Under the pieces are notes generated by a model. The model searched no databases and was not told the origin of the DNA. It saw only the letters and a list, made by a program, of their open reading frames with translations. Position numbers and translations under genes: made by a program. Positions 1 through 8,565 of a stretch of DNA of 64,000 bases are shown here, one piece after another. Every line of letters begins with the position of its first letter. Position 1 is the first letter of the stretch. The stretch lies in assembly GCA_028293125.1 (NCBI GenBank), contig JAQGPJ010000049.1, forward strand, positions 124,001-188,000. The letters are read 5' to 3'. The stretch comes from Verrucomicrobiales bacterium. Lineage in GTDB: Bacteria > Verrucomicrobiota > Verrucomicrobiia > Verrucomicrobiales > V1-33.

Positions 1-55
1 AAGGGCTTTGGCGCGGGATCCGCTTCCAAGGCGGAAAAATTTCCTAAAAATACTG

Positions 56-65
56 TTCAATTGAA
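56..65. promoter_or_regulatory. Short AT palindrome upstream of the WYL regulator
   Basis: A perfect 10-base palindrome, TTCAATTGAA, lies about 135 bases before the WYL regulator start, in an AT-rich stretch where the partial direct repeat ATTGAATGA occurs twice (from 60 and from 73). WYL regulators commonly bind inverted repeats in their own promoter, so this could be an autoregulatory operator. That is inference; a 10-mer of this kind can also occur by chance in AT-rich DNA. Confidence 0.25.
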
Positions 66-199
66 TGATTTTGATTGAATGAAAAAAAAGGTGGCATAGA
101 CTCCAAATGCGTCGCCTAAGGATTTTGGTCTGATTTTGGCAACGTGAAATCCCGGCCTTCCTTTGCCGGATCAAATCAACCTCCACTGAAAATAAAACG

Positions 200-1027
200 A
201 TGGGCACAGCAACCAATCCGGAACAGTGGGCCGCCATGGAACGGCTGCGGTTTATCGAGCGGGCCGCATGGTGGCGCGGCATGGTGAGACGGCAGGATGT
301 CAGCGATGTGTTCGGTGTGGGCGCGGCGCAGGTAAGCATGGATATTCAGAAATACCAGGAGATGAATCCAGGCTCGCTGGTTTACAGCCTGAACCGCAAA
401 CGCTATGAGGGATCGCCGGACATGGCGCGCCTGCTGGACAACAGCACGCTGGAGGAGGCGGTGGCGCAGTTTATGACCCGGACCGGACGCCTGCCAGTGA
501 CGGGCCGCATCGATGCTCCGGGCTCCCCGCAGGTGGACTGGCTGGTGCTGCCGGAGCGCCGTCCGGGGGCGGATGTGGAGCGCCGGGTGTTCCATGCGGT
601 GCTGCACCGGATGCGTCTGGAGATTCTGTACGCTTCGCCGCACGGCAATTCCCGGGGCTGGCGGGCCATCATGCCCCATGCCCTGGCGTGGAGCGGCCAC
701 CGCTGGCATGCGCGGGCGTGGTGTTTTGAGAAAGGGGGCTACCGGGATTTTGTGCTGGGCCGCATGGAGGAGGCCCGTTGGCCGGTGCCGGCGGAGCCCC
801 TGCCGCTGCGGGATGAGGCGTGGGAGACGATGGTCACGGTGGAGGTGATGCCGCACTGGGATCTGAGCAAAGAGCAGGCGGCGGCGGTGGCGGCGGATTT
901 CCGCATGGATAAAAACTGTCTGAGGATTCAGGTGCGGCAGGCCATGGTGCAGTATTTGGAAACGTTTTTGGGACTGCCTCCGCTGGATGGAAAGCCGGGG
1001 CCTCCGAAGCTGGAAAGAGTTAGATAG
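200..1027 (+). CDS. WYL-domain transcriptional regulator (BrxR/CapW-like architecture)
   Basis: A 275-residue predicted DNA-binding regulator. Residues 1-65 read as a winged helix-turn-helix (ERLRFIERAAWW, then VSDVFGVGAAQVSMDIQKY), residues 130-200 as a WYL ligand-sensing domain (HRMRLEILYAS, then IMPHALAWSGHRWHARAW), and the tail as a WCX-like segment. In the WYL core the triad appears as W-H-A rather than W-Y-L. Short regulators of this design (BrxR, CapW) repress BREX, CBASS and other defence operons, but no defence genes follow here and the upstream side is cut by the window edge. No Shine-Dalgarno precedes the ATG. Family assignment is firm; the ligand and targets are unknown. Confidence 0.82.
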   Translation: MGTATNPEQWAAMERLRFIERAAWWRGMVRRQDVSDVFGVGAAQVSMDIQKYQEMNPGSLVYSLNRKRYEGSPDMARLLDNSTLEEAVAQFMTRTGRLPVTGRIDAPGSPQVDWLVLPERRPGADVERRVFHAVLHRMRLEILYASPHGNSRGWRAIMPHALAWSGHRWHARAWCFEKGGYRDFVLGRMEEARWPVPAEPLPLRDEAWETMVTVEVMPHWDLSKEQAAAVAADFRMDKNCLRIQVRQAMVQYLETFLGLPPLDGKPGPPKLERVR

Positions 1028-1189
1028 GGAAGGGAAAGGGTTCAGGTTTCAGGATTCAGAGGGGGAAGCTTGAGAGGGGGAAGGTGGGAAGCGGGAGGGG
1101 AAAAGTCCAAGCGGGGTGGGATGAAGGGGATTAACGGGGCTCTTGCGTTCCCTGGGGGAGGCGGTGAGGGTTTTGGGAGATTTTGCCGC

Positions 1190-4100
1190 ATGACCGACCC
1201 TTCCCCTGCTGTCTCACCGTTGCTGCCTGTCGGGCCGCCGGATTCCGGGTTTGATGAATCGGAGAGGGAGGCTGGAGCGGGCGGCGGGGATGGGGATCCG
1301 CCATTGCCGGCTTTTGCGGCGGACCGGCGGGAGCCTTTCCGGCCTGACTGGGGATCGCTGTGGCGGCTGCTGGTGGTGCAGACGCAGAACGCCTTTCATG
1401 ACAAGGTTGCCCAGTTCACTCTGTTGGGTCTGGCCAAGGTGCTGCTGGACCGGGCGGCCAGCGACCGTTACGCGCATCTGGTCTCGGTGCTGCTGGTGGT
1501 GCCGCTGCTGTTCTTCGCGCCGGTGGCGGGATGGATGTCGGACCGTTTCTCCAAGCGCCAGGTGGTGCTGTGGTGCAGCATCTCCCAGGTGGTGGTGCTG
1601 CTGGCCATCGCGCTGACCTTCCAGCTGGGCTGGTTCTGGGTGGCGACGGGTCTGTTTTTCCTGCTGGCGCTTCAGGCCGCCATCTTCCACCCGGCGAGGA
1701 GCGGCATCCTGAAGGAGTATGTGGGGGAGAAATACCTGTCCGTGGCCAGCGGCTGGGCGCAGATGACCGCCATCGCGGCTTTTGTCATCGGGCAGTGGAT
1801 CGGCGGGCGGGTGTTTGAGGATTTTTATGAGCACGGCCCCTCCACCGGAAACGGAAATCTGGCGGCCTGCTTCACCATCCTCATCCTGGCCGGTCTGGCG
1901 GTGATCCCGGCGGTGCTGGCGTGGCAGATGAAGCACACGGCCTCGCACTGCGGGGAGGCCTTCCGGCGGGGACTTCTTACCGAGCACTTCCACCACCTGA
2001 TGGGGCTGCTGCGCATCCGGAAACTGAGGCTTACAGCCTTGGGTGTGTCCTTCTTCTGGTTCGCAGCCACCCTTCTGACCCTGATCCTGATCCAGCTGGC
2101 CACGGAAATCGAGCCCCACGAGGCCGCGCAGGCGGAGCGGAGCGGCATGCTGCTGGCGTTTGTGGGGATGGGGGTGGTGGCCGGCAGCCTGCTGGTGGCT
2201 TGGGTTTCCGCCCATAAAATCGAACTGGGACTGGTGCCGCTGGGCGGACTGGGCATGGCGGCGGCCAGTGTGGCCACCTTGGCGGTGGACCCTGCCGGCA
2301 TGGCTTTCCGCTGGCTCATTCTGGCCATCGGAGCCTCCAGCGCGGTGTTTCTGGTGCCGTTGAATGCCTATCTTCTGGACCAGGTGGAGCCCCGGGTGCG
2401 CGGACGCATGCTGTCGGCGGCGGGCCTGCTGGATTCCCTGGCCATGCTGCTGAGCATCGGCGTGCAGCTGCTGTGGCTGAAAATGGGCATCAGCGTGGTC
2501 TGGCAGCTGGTCATGCTGGGAGGGCTCTGTCTCGCGACCTCCATTTATGTGCTGCGGATCATCCCCCAGAATTTCCTGCGCTTCACCATTCTGGGGCTGA
2601 TCCGCGTCGTTTACCGCACCCGCAGCCTGCATGCCCGGCGGCTGCCGGAGGAGGGGGGCGTGCTGCTGGTCTGCAACCACCTCAGTTACGTGGATGCCCT
2701 GATCCTCTCCGCCGCCTGCGAGCGCGAGGTGGTGTTTACGGTGTTCGAGGATTTTTTCAAGAACCCTCTGCTCAGCGGCTTCATGCGGCTGTTCGGCGTG
2801 GTTCCCATCTCCAGCAAACGGGCCAAGGACGCCATCGTGACCATGGCGGACGCGCTGAAGGAGGGGAAGGTGGTCTGCATCTTTCCGGAGGGCCAGCTGA
2901 CCCGCACCGGATTCATGAACGAGGTGCGGAAGGGTTTCGAACTGATCGCCCGCCGTGGCCAGGCTCCGGTCCTGCCGGTGTATATGGATGCGCTGTGGGG
3001 CTCCATTTTTTCCTTCCAAGGAGGCCGGTTCTTCGCCAAGTGGCCCCAGCGGTTCCCTGTGCATGTGACCGCGGTGTGGGCGGCACCCGTGCCGCCGGAG
3101 GAGGTCACCGCCCAGGGCGTGCGCCGGATTTTCCGTCAGCTTTCCTGCGAGGGCTTGGAGGCTAGGCCTGAGGTGCGGCGCCCCCTGCGGCTGGCGGCGG
3201 CGGAGGCGCTGTGCCACCATCCGTGGAAGCTGTCGCTGGCCGATGCCGATGATCCGCAACGGCAGTTGAAGCGCGGTCTGGTGTTCGCCCAGGCCATGCA
3301 TCTCGCGCGGCGCTGGAGGCCGTTCCCCGTGGAACGCATCGCCGTGGTGCTGCCGGAGGGCCGGGCCACGGCGTTGGCCCTGCTGGCTTTGAAGTTTGCC
3401 GGCAAGGTTCCAGTGGTCATTTCCCAAACCGCTTTGAATCACCCCGGTCTGGGCCGGCTGCTGCGGCGCATTGGCGTTCAGAGCGTGGTCTCGCAGGCCG
3501 CCATCCGCGCCCGGTTTCCTGACGCCTCCTGGCCGGACCACTTTCTGTATTTCCAGTCGGAAATAGATGAGTTGGACGACCTGAACCTGATCGGGGACTG
3601 CGCCTTCGCCACGCTGGCTCCCGACTCCCTCCGCCGCCTGCGTGTGGAATGGCGCGGGGAAGGGCAGGACGGATTGGGCTGGGTGACGGTGACGGACGAC
3701 GGGCGGCTGCGGCTGACCCTGCTGACGGATCACCAAATCCTGTGCCAGGTCGAGGCCGTGCGGGCCACCGATCTGCTGCGGGAATCCGATCGTCTGCTGT
3801 GCACGCCGGGCGCGGCCTCCGCCGGCGGGCAGGCTGCCTTGTGGTCCTGTCTGCTGCGCGGTATTCCCTTCATCCAGGCGGCGGAATCCGAAGCCCGGCG
3901 GGCGGACCGCTGGCGCGGGGAGTTTGCGCCCACTCTGGCACTCGGCGGACCGGATCTGGCCGCCGGGCTGACGGGAGCCGCCCCGAAGGAGCTCCGCGCT
4001 TTTCTCACTTGGAGCAGCAGCGGGGCACCTTTGCCGGAAGCCGCCGCCAACGCCCTGCGGACCGCCTGCGGCGCCGTGGCCTGTGCCGGTCTGACGGATG

Positions 4101-4285
4101 AGTCCTCCGGACGCTTGCTGGCGGTGAGTATGCCTGATCCGCCGCTTGGCTCCCGCACTGCCGAACCCCAGTTCGGTTTGCAGAGCGGCAGTCCCGGAAG
4201 ACTGCTGCCGGGGCTGGATCCGGGCCTGCTGCCGGACGGCTGGACCCTTTCCGACAACGACTTTGTGCTTCCCGGCTCCAAGTGA
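1190..4285 (+). CDS. MFS transporter / PlsC acyltransferase / degenerate acyl-ACP synthetase-like fusion
   Basis: About 1031 residues, related to the lysophospholipid remodelling fusion LplT-Aas. Residues about 60-460 form an MFS transporter (12 hydrophobic segments). Residues about 470-660 form a PlsC acyltransferase with the catalytic H-X4-D motif (NHLSYVD, about 494-500) and FPEG (about 564-567). The last third, from about 680, aligns by eye with the start of an AMP-binding acyl-ACP synthetase (AVVLPEG, ALLALKFAGKVPVV), but the Ser/Thr/Gly-rich ATP loop expected after it is missing and the C-terminal lysine subdomain is absent. Family fusions usually exceed 1100 residues. The start was placed at ATG 1190 because earlier codons encode a low-complexity Gly/Arg stretch. 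Likely role: flipping lysophospholipid and re-acylating it at the inner membrane, with activation of fatty acid probably lost or supplied elsewhere. Confidence 0.8.
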   Translation: MTDPSPAVSPLLPVGPPDSGFDESEREAGAGGGDGDPPLPAFAADRREPFRPDWGSLWRLLVVQTQNAFHDKVAQFTLLGLAKVLLDRAASDRYAHLVSVLLVVPLLFFAPVAGWMSDRFSKRQVVLWCSISQVVVLLAIALTFQLGWFWVATGLFFLLALQAAIFHPARSGILKEYVGEKYLSVASGWAQMTAIAAFVIGQWIGGRVFEDFYEHGPSTGNGNLAACFTILILAGLAVIPAVLAWQMKHTASHCGEAFRRGLLTEHFHHLMGLLRIRKLRLTALGVSFFWFAATLLTLILIQLATEIEPHEAAQAERSGMLLAFVGMGVVAGSLLVAWVSAHKIELGLVPLGGLGMAAASVATLAVDPAGMAFRWLILAIGASSAVFLVPLNAYLLDQVEPRVRGRMLSAAGLLDSLAMLLSIGVQLLWLKMGISVVWQLVMLGGLCLATSIYVLRIIPQNFLRFTILGLIRVVYRTRSLHARRLPEEGGVLLVCNHLSYVDALILSAACEREVVFTVFEDFFKNPLLSGFMRLFGVVPISSKRAKDAIVTMADALKEGKVVCIFPEGQLTRTGFMNEVRKGFELIARRGQAPVLPVYMDALWGSIFSFQGGRFFAKWPQRFPVHVTAVWAAPVPPEEVTAQGVRRIFRQLSCEGLEARPEVRRPLRLAAAEALCHHPWKLSLADADDPQRQLKRGLVFAQAMHLARRWRPFPVERIAVVLPEGRATALALLALKFAGKVPVVISQTALNHPGLGRLLRRIGVQSVVSQAAIRARFPDASWPDHFLYFQSEIDELDDLNLIGDCAFATLAPDSLRRLRVEWRGEGQDGLGWVTVTDDGRLRLTLLTDHQILCQVEAVRATDLLRESDRLLCTPGAASAGGQAALWSCLLRGIPFIQAAESEARRADRWRGEFAPTLALGGPDLAAGLTGAAPKELRAFLTWSSSGAPLPEAAANALRTACGAVACAGLTDESSGRLLAVSMPDPPLGSRTAEPQFGLQSGSPGRLLPGLDPGLLPDGWTLSDNDFVLPGSK

Positions 4286-4402
4286 AGGAAGCGGCGCGGA
4301 TGAGGGCAAATGTCTGGAATGGTGCCTTTCCATGCATGCGGGAATCTTAAAGGACATATTCGCGTGACAAGACCGGGGCGGCGTGCATGGTGCGGCCCTA
4401 TT

Positions 4403-5449
4403 ATGAGACCCAATCTCAATAACTGCCTGCGGCCTCTGGCCCGCCTTGCTCTGTTTATCTCCGCTCTCTGTGCCGTCCTGCCGGCGCGGGCGGCGGAGGA
4501 GCCGGTGCTGAATCTCTATTCCCACCGCCACTACGAGAGCGATGACCAGTTGTTTGAGGCCTTCAAAAAGAAGACCGGCATCACTGTCAACGTCACTCAG
4601 GCCACGGCGGACCAGCTGATTTCCCGTCTGCGGGGGGAGGGCAAGGACACGGCGGCCGACCTGCTGGTGACCGTGGACGCCGGGCGGCTGGCCAATGCCA
4701 GTTCCCTGGACCTGCTGCAGCCGGTGGACTCTCCGGTGCTGAAGGAGAAAATTCCAGCCCACCTCCGGGACCCTGGGAATTTTTGGTTCGGTTTCACGGT
4801 GCGCGCCCGCGTGATTGTTTACGCCAAGGACCGCGTGAAGCCCGGCGAGATCAAAACCTACGAGGATCTGGCGGATCCGAAATGGAGAGGGCGGGTGTTG
4901 ATCCGCTCCGGCGAGAGTGTTTACAATCAGAGCCTGGTGGCCTCCCTGATCGCCAACGACGGCAAGGCCAAAGCCGCCGCGTGGGTGGAGGCGGTGGGGG
5001 CCAATCTGGCGCGCAAGCCCCTGGGCGGCGACCGCGAGCAGGTGTCAGCCATTTCCCGGCAGCTCGGCGACGTGGCGGTGGTCAACAGCTACTACCTCGG
5101 CCAGATGTCGGTGTCGAAGGACCCGGCGGAGCGCGAGGCCTACAGCAAGGTGTCCATCGTGTTCCCCAATCAGGAGAACCGCGGCTCGCACATCAACATC
5201 AGCGGGGCCGGCATCACCAAATACGCCAAGCATCCGGAGAATGCGCGCAAATTCCTGGAGTTCCTGGCCGGCGACGAGGCCCAGAAGGTGTTCCCGGTGG
5301 AGACTTTTGAATACCCGGTCAATCTTTCCCTCGACACCTCCGAGCTGCACAAAACCTGGGGGCCCTTCAAAGCGGACCCCCTGAACCTCGGTGAGCTGGG
5401 TAAAAACCACAAAGCCGCCGTGCTGCTGCTGGAGGAGGGAGGCTGGTGA
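4403..5449 (+). CDS. Ferric iron ABC transporter substrate-binding protein (FutA/FbpA type)
   Basis: A 348-residue periplasmic binding protein. An N-terminal signal sequence (hydrophobic LARLALFISALCAVLP, ending ARAAEE) is followed by the family opening LNLYSHRHYESD, where His/Tyr residues contribute to Fe3+ binding in FutA/FbpA proteins, and by the later tyrosine pair in NSYYLGQMS, which matches the iron-ligating Tyr-Tyr. Start 4403 gives a proper signal peptide; an upstream in-frame start at 4310 would put 31 residues before it. The permease begins 72 bases downstream, so the two probably form an operon. No ATPase gene lies next to them. Confidence 0.88.
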   Translation: MRPNLNNCLRPLARLALFISALCAVLPARAAEEPVLNLYSHRHYESDDQLFEAFKKKTGITVNVTQATADQLISRLRGEGKDTAADLLVTVDAGRLANASSLDLLQPVDSPVLKEKIPAHLRDPGNFWFGFTVRARVIVYAKDRVKPGEIKTYEDLADPKWRGRVLIRSGESVYNQSLVASLIANDGKAKAAAWVEAVGANLARKPLGGDREQVSAISRQLGDVAVVNSYYLGQMSVSKDPAEREAYSKVSIVFPNQENRGSHINISGAGITKYAKHPENARKFLEFLAGDEAQKVFPVETFEYPVNLSLDTSELHKTWGPFKADPLNLGELGKNHKAAVLLLEEGGW

Positions 5450-5520
5450 CATCCGGCCGGCAGCCGTGAAATGAGTTCAATGACGATGATGGAGAAGCCC
5501 TGTTCCGTTTTTCACGGCAT

Positions 5521-7128
5521 ATGACCGTGCCCTGGCTCCGGAGGGGCAAAGGCCGCCCGATGGCGGCCCCCAAAGCTGTATGGCCCATCCTCGCAGTGCT
5601 GGCTGTCCTGCTGGCCATTCCCGTGTGGGGAATGCTGCCGCAGCTCACGGCTCCCAGTGAATTCTGGGAAATCGTAAAGCTGGACAAGTACCTGCGCGAC
5701 ACGCTGCTGCTGGCCGTGGGCACGGGAATCCTGGCGCTGCTGTTCGGCGTGCCGGCGGCATGGCTCACCAGCACCTGCCAGTTTCCCGGGCACCGCATTT
5801 TTTCTTGGGCGCTGGTGCTGCCGCTGGCGCTGCCGGGCTATCTGGCGGTTTACGGCTATCACGATGTTCTGGACCGCGCCAGCCCGCTGATCCTCTGGAT
5901 GCGGGACAACTGGGGCGTGGCGGAGACCAGGGACCTTGATGAGCGGATGCGGGTGGTGGTGCTCATCATCATCTTCAGTTCGGTTCTGTATCCCTATATC
6001 TATCTGATCACCCGGGCCTCCTTCCGCCGGCAGGCGGCCTCGGTGATCGAAGCCTCGCGCCTGCTGGGGCAGGGGGCGGCGGGCACTTTCCGACGGGTGG
6101 CCCTGCCTCTGGCCCGGCCGGCGGTCGCCGGCGGCACTGCCCTGGTGCTCATGGAGGTGCTGAATGATTTCGGAGCCGTCAGCTTTTTCGGGGTCAACAC
6201 CCTCACCCGGGGCATCACCCGCTTCGGCTTCGATATGGATGACAAGGCCTGCGCGGTGCGGTTGTCCCTGATTCTGCTGGGGCTGGTGGTCAGCCTGATG
6301 GTCATGGAAAGGCTGGCGCGGGGGCGCGCCCGCTTCAGCGAGGGGGCTTCCCACCGGCCTTTGACACCGTGGAAACTGAAAGGCGTGCATGCCTGGCTGG
6401 CCACTGTGTTCTGTCTGGTGCCTCTGTCCCTGGGATTCCTGGTGCCTGGCTGGCGGCTGCTGGAGCTGGCGCGTCTGGCGGCGGCCTCCGGTATGCCCAC
6501 GGGATTCTGGGCCGCCTTCCGGAACACAGTGCTGCTGTCCGGGGGCAGCGCGCTGGGCATCACGGTGTTCGCCCTTCTGCTGGCCCAGGCGGTCAGACTG
6601 CAGCGCGGTCTTGCGGGACGGACCGCCGCCCGCGCCGCCGTCACCGGCTACGGCCTGCCGGGGGTGGTCATCGCCCTGGCGATGACCCTCGGACTGATCC
6701 AGCTTTCCAAGGCCCTGGGCATCGGCCTGCTGGCGGGCACCCTGACCGGGCTGGTGCTGGCGTATGCCGTGCGGTTTCTCGCCGTGTCCTATCAGCCCTT
6801 GGAGAGCGGGCTTCAACGGGTTTGCGGCAGCCTGGACGACGCCTCGCGCACGCTGGGCGTAGGCCCCTGGCGGACCATGTGGCGGGTGAATCTGCCGCTG
6901 CTGCGCGGTCCGCTGGCAGCCGCCGGCCTGCTGACTTTTCTGGATGTTTTGAAGGAGCTGCCCATTACCCTGCTGCTGAGGCCGGCCGGGTTCTCCACCC
7001 TGGCGACCCGCGCCTGGGATTTAAGAGAGCAAAATCTCCTGCCGGACGCCTGCATCCCGGCGGTGGTGATCGCCCTGCTGGGCATAGTGGGTGCCCTTTG
7101 GCTGCACCACTCCGTGGAGAAAGGCTGA
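5521..7128 (+). CDS. Ferric iron ABC transporter permease (FbpB/ThiP-like, fused two-domain)
   Basis: A 535-residue inner-membrane permease made of two tandem binding-protein-dependent transport domains, giving about 12 transmembrane segments. Each half carries an EAA-type loop for contacting the ATPase: EASRLLGQGAAGTFRRVALP in the first half and DASRTLGVGPWRTMWRVNLP in the second. This duplicated layout is typical of FbpB and ThiP permeases; pairing with a FutA/FbpA-type binding protein immediately upstream favours iron. Translation could start at 5521 or at ATG 5560. An FbpC-like ATPase is expected but is not encoded in the flanking DNA; the ATPase at 7573 belongs to a different, ABC-2 type family. 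Confidence 0.87.
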   Translation: MTVPWLRRGKGRPMAAPKAVWPILAVLAVLLAIPVWGMLPQLTAPSEFWEIVKLDKYLRDTLLLAVGTGILALLFGVPAAWLTSTCQFPGHRIFSWALVLPLALPGYLAVYGYHDVLDRASPLILWMRDNWGVAETRDLDERMRVVVLIIIFSSVLYPYIYLITRASFRRQAASVIEASRLLGQGAAGTFRRVALPLARPAVAGGTALVLMEVLNDFGAVSFFGVNTLTRGITRFGFDMDDKACAVRLSLILLGLVVSLMVMERLARGRARFSEGASHRPLTPWKLKGVHAWLATVFCLVPLSLGFLVPGWRLLELARLAAASGMPTGFWAAFRNTVLLSGGSALGITVFALLLAQAVRLQRGLAGRTAARAAVTGYGLPGVVIALAMTLGLIQLSKALGIGLLAGTLTGLVLAYAVRFLAVSYQPLESGLQRVCGSLDDASRTLGVGPWRTMWRVNLPLLRGPLAAAGLLTFLDVLKELPITLLLRPAGFSTLATRAWDLREQNLLPDACIPAVVIALLGIVGALWLHHSVEKG

Positions 7129-7203
7129 GCGCCCCGGGGATGAGGCCGGCGGCTGGGAGAATCCGTCAGGACGACCGCGGATCCGGACCGGAAAACCGTG
7201 GAA

Positions 7204-7335
7204 TCAGGATTTTTTCGTCTCCTTCACGGTGGTTGCGGCGCCAGGGCCGTTGCAGCACGGACAGGAGGCGCAACTGGAGACCAGCAGGGCAACGGCGGTG
7301 AAAAGGAGGGCGGCGAGGCGTGAAGTTGTTTTCAT
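7204..7335 (-). CDS. Very small cysteine-rich lipoprotein
   Basis: A 43-residue frame with a clear lipoprotein signal: MKTTSRLAALLFTAVALLV is followed by the lipobox LVSSC and then the cysteine-dense mature start CASCPCCNGPG. After cleavage only about 23 residues remain, ending in a charged KETKKS tail. ATG 7335 is chosen because it gives a canonical lipoprotein signal; longer in-frame starts add non-signal sequence. Four cysteines in seven mature residues suggest metal or disulfide chemistry beyond the lipidated Cys. It sits between the iron permease and the gliding-type ABC cluster, on the opposite strand. No family is recognised. Confidence 0.6.
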   Translation of the reverse strand: MKTTSRLAALLFTAVALLVSSCASCPCCNGPGAATTVKETKKS

Positions 7336-7572
7336 CGGAAATTGATTTGGCGGTTCCTGAACCCGAATACGGGGGGTAAACCTGTTTTCTACGGAGAAAC
7401 CACTCTCCGGCAAGGTTAAAAGGGTCCGAATTGTTCAGACAAAAGCCCCTTCCGGCGGCGCTGCACGCCCGCACCGGAAAGGTGGCGGTGGTGCTTTTGT
7501 GAACGAGGAGCCCGCCTGCCAACGTTTCAGCCTTCCCGTCGTCTCACTCCCACTCACTCCCCGACAGCCTGT

Positions 7573-8520
7573 ATGATAGACATTGCGAATCTGACCAAGC
7601 ACTTCGGCCCGAAGGTGGCCGTGGATAATCTCTCGCTCTCCGTGCAGAAGGGCCAGGTACTCGGTTTTCTGGGGCCCAACGGCGCCGGCAAATCGACCGC
7701 CATGCGCATGATCACCGGCTATCTGCCTCCCACCAGCGGCTCCATCGTCATTGGCGGCATTGATATGCTGGAGGACCCCAACGCCGCCAAGGCCCTCATC
7801 GGTTATCTTCCGGAAAGCGCCCCCCTCTATCAGGACATGACCGTGGAGGGTTTCCTCTCCTTCGCCGCCGAACTGCGCGGCCTTGACGGCCAGCGCCGCC
7901 GGGATGCGGTGGGCAACGCCCTCGCCACCTGCTTCCTGGAGGGAGTGCGCCGCCAGTCCATCGACACTCTCTCCAAAGGCTACCGCCACCGCACCTGCCT
8001 CGCCCAGGCCATCATCCACGACCCGGAAGTTCTCATCCTGGACGAGCCCACCGACGGTCTGGACCCCAACCAGAAGGATGTGGTGCGCAATCTCATCCGG
8101 CACATGGGCAAAACCAAAGCCATCATTTTCTCCACCCACATCCTGGAGGAGGTGGAGGCCTGCTGCACCCGCGCGGTCATCATCGACCGCGGCAAAGTCG
8201 TCGCCGACGGCACGCCTGACCATCTGAAGCGCCATGCCGCCCGCGCCGGCAGCGTGACCGTCAGATTCCAGAACGCCCCCGGCGGCCTGCGCCAGGATCT
8301 GGAGAAACTCAAATACGGTGCCCGCCTGGAGGCGGTGGAGACCGCCGGCAGCACTCTCTCCGCGGTCGTTTACCCCAAAACCAAGGCTGACGCCTCCAAT
8401 CTCTCCGCCGAGATCTATGAACTGGCCCGCAGCCGCAACCTTGCCCTGTCGGAACTGCACGAGGAGCCCGGACGCCTCGACGAGATGTTCCGTGAGCTGA
8501 CCAGCCAGAACAAAGTCTGA
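7573..8520 (+). CDS. ABC transporter ATP-binding protein, GldA-like
   Basis: A 315-residue ATPase subunit. The Walker A motif GPNGAGKST lies near residue 37, the signature loop is the variant LSKGYRHR, and Walker B is VLILDEPTDGLDPNQ, followed by the switch histidine in FSTHILEEVE. LSKGY in place of LSGGQ is typical of GldA and other ABC-2 ATPases. The last 80 residues are a C-terminal extension also usual in this group. It opens a four-gene run with the permease (8566), a GldG-like protein (9357) and a DUF4340 protein (11604). In gliding Bacteroidetes GldA-GldF-GldG are needed for motility; outside that group the role is unknown. Confidence 0.9.
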   Translation: MIDIANLTKHFGPKVAVDNLSLSVQKGQVLGFLGPNGAGKSTAMRMITGYLPPTSGSIVIGGIDMLEDPNAAKALIGYLPESAPLYQDMTVEGFLSFAAELRGLDGQRRRDAVGNALATCFLEGVRRQSIDTLSKGYRHRTCLAQAIIHDPEVLILDEPTDGLDPNQKDVVRNLIRHMGKTKAIIFSTHILEEVEACCTRAVIIDRGKVVADGTPDHLKRHAARAGSVTVRFQNAPGGLRQDLEKLKYGARLEAVETAGSTLSAVVYPKTKADASNLSAEIYELARSRNLALSELHEEPGRLDEMFRELTSQNKV

Positions 8521-8565
8521 CCCGATCCTCCACCCCCGGACCCTTCCCTCCAGATTTTCCCCGCC

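Noticed and set aside
1214-4762. A 1182-codon open frame on the minus strand
   Set aside because: It lies antisense to the MFS fusion and iron-binding genes, is rich in His, Gln, Arg and Pro without domains, and is explained by the strong codon bias of GC-rich DNA.
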